Below, one piece after another: positions 61,826-64,000 of a stretch of DNA of 64,000 bases. The translations under genes and the position numbers were made by a program. The stretch spans positions 709,873 through 773,872 of the forward strand of contig MNCI01021399.1 in NCBI GenBank assembly GCA_015680685.1, written 5' to 3'. How positions within the stretch are numbered: the first letter of the stretch is position 1; every line of letters starts with the position of its first letter. Source of the stretch: Gnetum montanum. Lineage: Eukaryota > Streptophyta > Gnetopsida > Gnetales > Gnetaceae. Below the pieces are notes generated by a model. It worked only from the letters and a program-made list of their open reading frames with translations. It searched no databases and was not told where the DNA came from.

Positions 61826-61912
61826 TATATATAGCATGTACACACTGTGTTGATGAGGCCTCATCAATGCAGTTGGCTATGTCAATGAGGCCTGGTTGAT
61901 GTAGCTATTGAC
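61826..61912 (-). promoter_or_regulatory. U3-like cassette and TATA upstream of the accessory ORF
   Basis: In sense: a cluster of GCCTCATTGACATAG and TTGATGAGGCCTCATCAA motifs (61912-61841), then TATATATA (61833-61826). The LTR of the same element has the same motif type followed by a TATA box. Flanking sequence does not match the LTR, so this is not simply a nested LTR. It could be an internal promoter about 460 bp before the accessory ATG; that is inference. Confidence 0.45.
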
Positions 61913-62725
61913 TATTGTTTATTTCCATTGACTTTGGTCAAACTTTTAAAATAAAAGGAATTTTTAAATGAAATTGGGATCAAATGAAAGCTTTGAAGAC
62001 CAAGAATAGTATGAAAACATAAGAAGAGGGTGTTGAAGCTCATAAATTTGAAAAAATGAAGAAAATTTGATTTAGTGGATGAATAAAATGAAAGATTAAG
62101 GAGCATGGAGCAGTATACTCAATGGAATATGCGAGAGATAGGATTGTAGCAATGTCAAAGATAGGGAACCTTAATTAACCAAGCTAAGAGCTATGCAAGT
62201 GGATCCTCCCCATAGTAGGCTCATGTCCTTTTCGACCTTGCATAACCTCAATTGAAGAGTTTGTGGACCCCTCAGTTGATTGATGGTCATGAAAAGTTAA
62301 GGACTAACTCGAAAGAATCTATGCAAGAATTCCAACACATCAGACAAAGACATAGAGCATAACATAGAACTTGGTAGTGAGGTAAGTTATGGTAGCATGG
62401 ATGGATGATAGAGAAGGTGGAATGGAGTTCCAAATTAAGGTCATAAGATGTCCCTTGTAGAATTTGTGTTTAAAATGGCTTGAGAAGTTCTATCCTTAGT
62501 CTAGACCAAAACCATCCACTTGTAGTGACTTTGCATTGCCACTCCAAGATCAATCCCCCCACTCAAGACACTAGAGTGCTTTGACAAAACAATCACTATT
62601 TCACAAAGAGAAGAAAAGAGAAGTAGGAAGTGAGAGAGAGAGGACCTTAGTTAGAGGGGACTCTTAGGTAGAGGTGCATGCTATTCGAGTCTCATAACTA
62701 GTGCTTGTATATTGTTTATTTGTCC

Positions 62726-62880
62726 AAGGGGTGTGCTTTAAATTTCCATTGTTTTTTTTTCTTTTTGTAATGGGAACCACACCATGCGAGGACTTACTTA
62801 TGTCAAATTAGTGTTCTTTGAATTCCCATAATGTTTTTTCTTTCTTGGATGGGAACCACACTATGCAATGACATTATTTG
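62726..62880 (-). repeat. Duplicated A-loop hairpin motif in element 4 spacer
   Basis: Two copies of the motif GTGTGCTTT-AAATTCCCAT, T-rich loop, GGGAACCACACCATGC as printed. The counterpart in elements 1 and 2 is also doubled. Confidence 0.55.
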
Positions 62881-63440
62881 ACTTCCTATTAGTGGGTGGT
62901 ATGGAATGGTAAGAAGTTCATGAACACACTCAAGCACTCAAGAAACTAGAAGAGTAAAAAGAGTATTGAGTCCCTTTGAAGTCACATCCTTTACAAACCT
63001 TTGGATCCTTCCTAATTTTGGAACTACCAAGGTCATTGATTGATTAAAACTTTGTTTAATGGAAAGGGACCTTAAATTCCTAGAACAAGGAAAACCATAG
63101 AGTTTTTTAGATGAGCAGATGTCATGGACTTACTGCCTGTTCCATGAAAAATAAACCATGTCAAAGTCATCAGACATCAGAATTCAAAAATAAAAACTAG
63201 ACATCGACAATCATAACATTAAGCATAGACCATCATTAGTAAATAATAATAGCGACAAAGCACTCTTTATTAGAAAAAATTAGAAAATATCATACTTGAA
63301 TAAAACAAAAATAAAATAAAATATATAAGAAAGTGTAAAATAGTCAAGAAGGTTCAAAGGTACTAAAGATGGTGTAAAATTAGAAAAATCCAAAAACATG
63401 AAAAAAAAAGTTAGAAAAACTAAGGAGCCAATTTGATGCT

Positions 63441-64000
63441 TAACTGCTACTATAATATATTCCTTTTCATTAGACATGGGTGTGATGGGACCCATGAAAT
63501 CAACACCACAAATGCCAAAGGCTCTTGTGGTTGAATCCATCATATAGGACCTTCCATGAGATTTTTCATCCCCCCATCTTGTTGACAACATTCACAAGAA
63601 TTAACAAACTGGTGGGAATTCTTAAAGATTGTAGGCCAATAGTATCTTGCCATCAGAATATTTATGGCTATGCATCTCCCTACATAGTGACTTCCACAAG
63701 GCCCTTCATGAGCATCCTAAATAATGTGCAATTGATCTTCATTAGGGACACACCAATGAATTAGGCCATTGGCACACACCTTGTAGAGGTGTCTATTGAT
63801 TTTCATGAAGTATTTGACCTGATGAAGAAATTGCTACTTTTTCCTAAAATTCAAGTCTTGTGGCATCTCCTTAGTGAGAAGATATGTGAGGATGCCATTA
63901 TACCATATTACTTTCACATGTGTTTGTTCACTTATTGCTCTTGTAAAGAGGAGTTTATCTAAAAACTAATTAAAGAGCAGGCTCTCCTCCTCTTTATTGC
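63441..64000 (-). pseudogene. Element 4 integrase, N-terminal part, core deleted
   Basis: The minus-strand reading gives KYFMKINRHLYKVCANGLIHW, HEGPCGSHYVGR and CECCQQDGGM, an intact H2C2 zinc motif, then GVDFMGPITPMSNEKEYIIVAV with the first catalytic Asp kept. Directly after IIVAV the sequence jumps to the 3' spacer (GGCTCCTTAG block, found after pol at 40070 in element 2). The second Asp, the Glu and the C-terminus are therefore deleted. One frame change occurs near 63590 and a stop replaces Gln just upstream of GICGVDF. Confidence 0.82.

Larger units (their letters stand above)
57613..64000 (-). mobile_element. Element 4: Ty3/gypsy relative, 3' part, runs off the right edge
   Basis: A minus-strand element: 3' LTR 57613-58543, PPT 58544-58552, accessory ORF about 58740-61368, promoter-like block 61826-61912, spacer 61913-63440 and the N-terminal integrase 63441-64000. 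The rest of pol, gag and the 5' LTR lie outside the window. The integrase core is cut short by a deletion into the spacer, so the copy is dead. Confidence 0.85.

Overview
The window is AT-rich nuclear DNA of a seed plant. It holds one short two-exon ABA/stress/ripening (ASR) gene among nested, heavily decayed retrotransposons and low-copy spacer. Dense old LTR elements around one small gene, with no cluster of intact genes, suggest a large genome, possibly a gymnosperm; this is inference, because no species-diagnostic sequence was recognised.

Layout. 1-5.1 kb: a non-autonomous element between two ~460-bp direct repeats, with a broken minus-strand ORF like the plant-transposon-protein family. 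6.0-11.9 kb: a minus-strand Ty3/gypsy element (element 1) with gag but no pol. 12.5-13.2 kb: another LTR remnant. 13.9-16.5 kb: the gene island, with ASR on the minus strand (exons 15540-15361 and 14674-14510), a TATA box and poly(A) signals. Two diverged partial copies of a repeat and a LINE 3' fragment lie upstream. 17.75-22.95 kb: five identical 948-bp copies of the same repeat plus a partial sixth, starting directly after an undetermined base. 23-32.6 kb: gene-free DNA with a degenerate ~200-bp repeat, then a gag-bearing fragment. 32.87-43.46 kb: a complete but dead plus-strand Ty3/gypsy element (element 2) with both LTRs, PBS, PPT and an ATTTT target duplication. 43.5-50.3 kb: LTR remnants and a 5'-truncated minus-strand relative (element 3). 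50.3-57.6 kb: unassigned DNA with minisatellites, a SINE-like piece, a solo LTR and a broken LINE. 57.6-64 kb: another minus-strand relative (element 4) running off the right edge.

Elements 1-4 and the solo LTRs form one family. LTRs begin TGATGA or TGATAA and end TCATCA, the PPT contains GTGGGGGTA, the PBS resembles the tRNA-Asp type, and no chromodomain is visible, which fits an Athila/Tat-like lineage. Elements 3 and 4 also carry a long accessory ORF between integrase and 3' LTR, after a splice-acceptor-like AG; elements 1 and 2 lack it. I did not recognise this protein.

Most promising for follow-up: the accessory ORF cassette, the promoter-like U3 copy in front of it in element 4, the changeable repeat cassette in every LTR U3, and the exact 948-bp array, which may be real or an assembly artefact. 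All coordinates and identities were read by eye, without alignment or database search.
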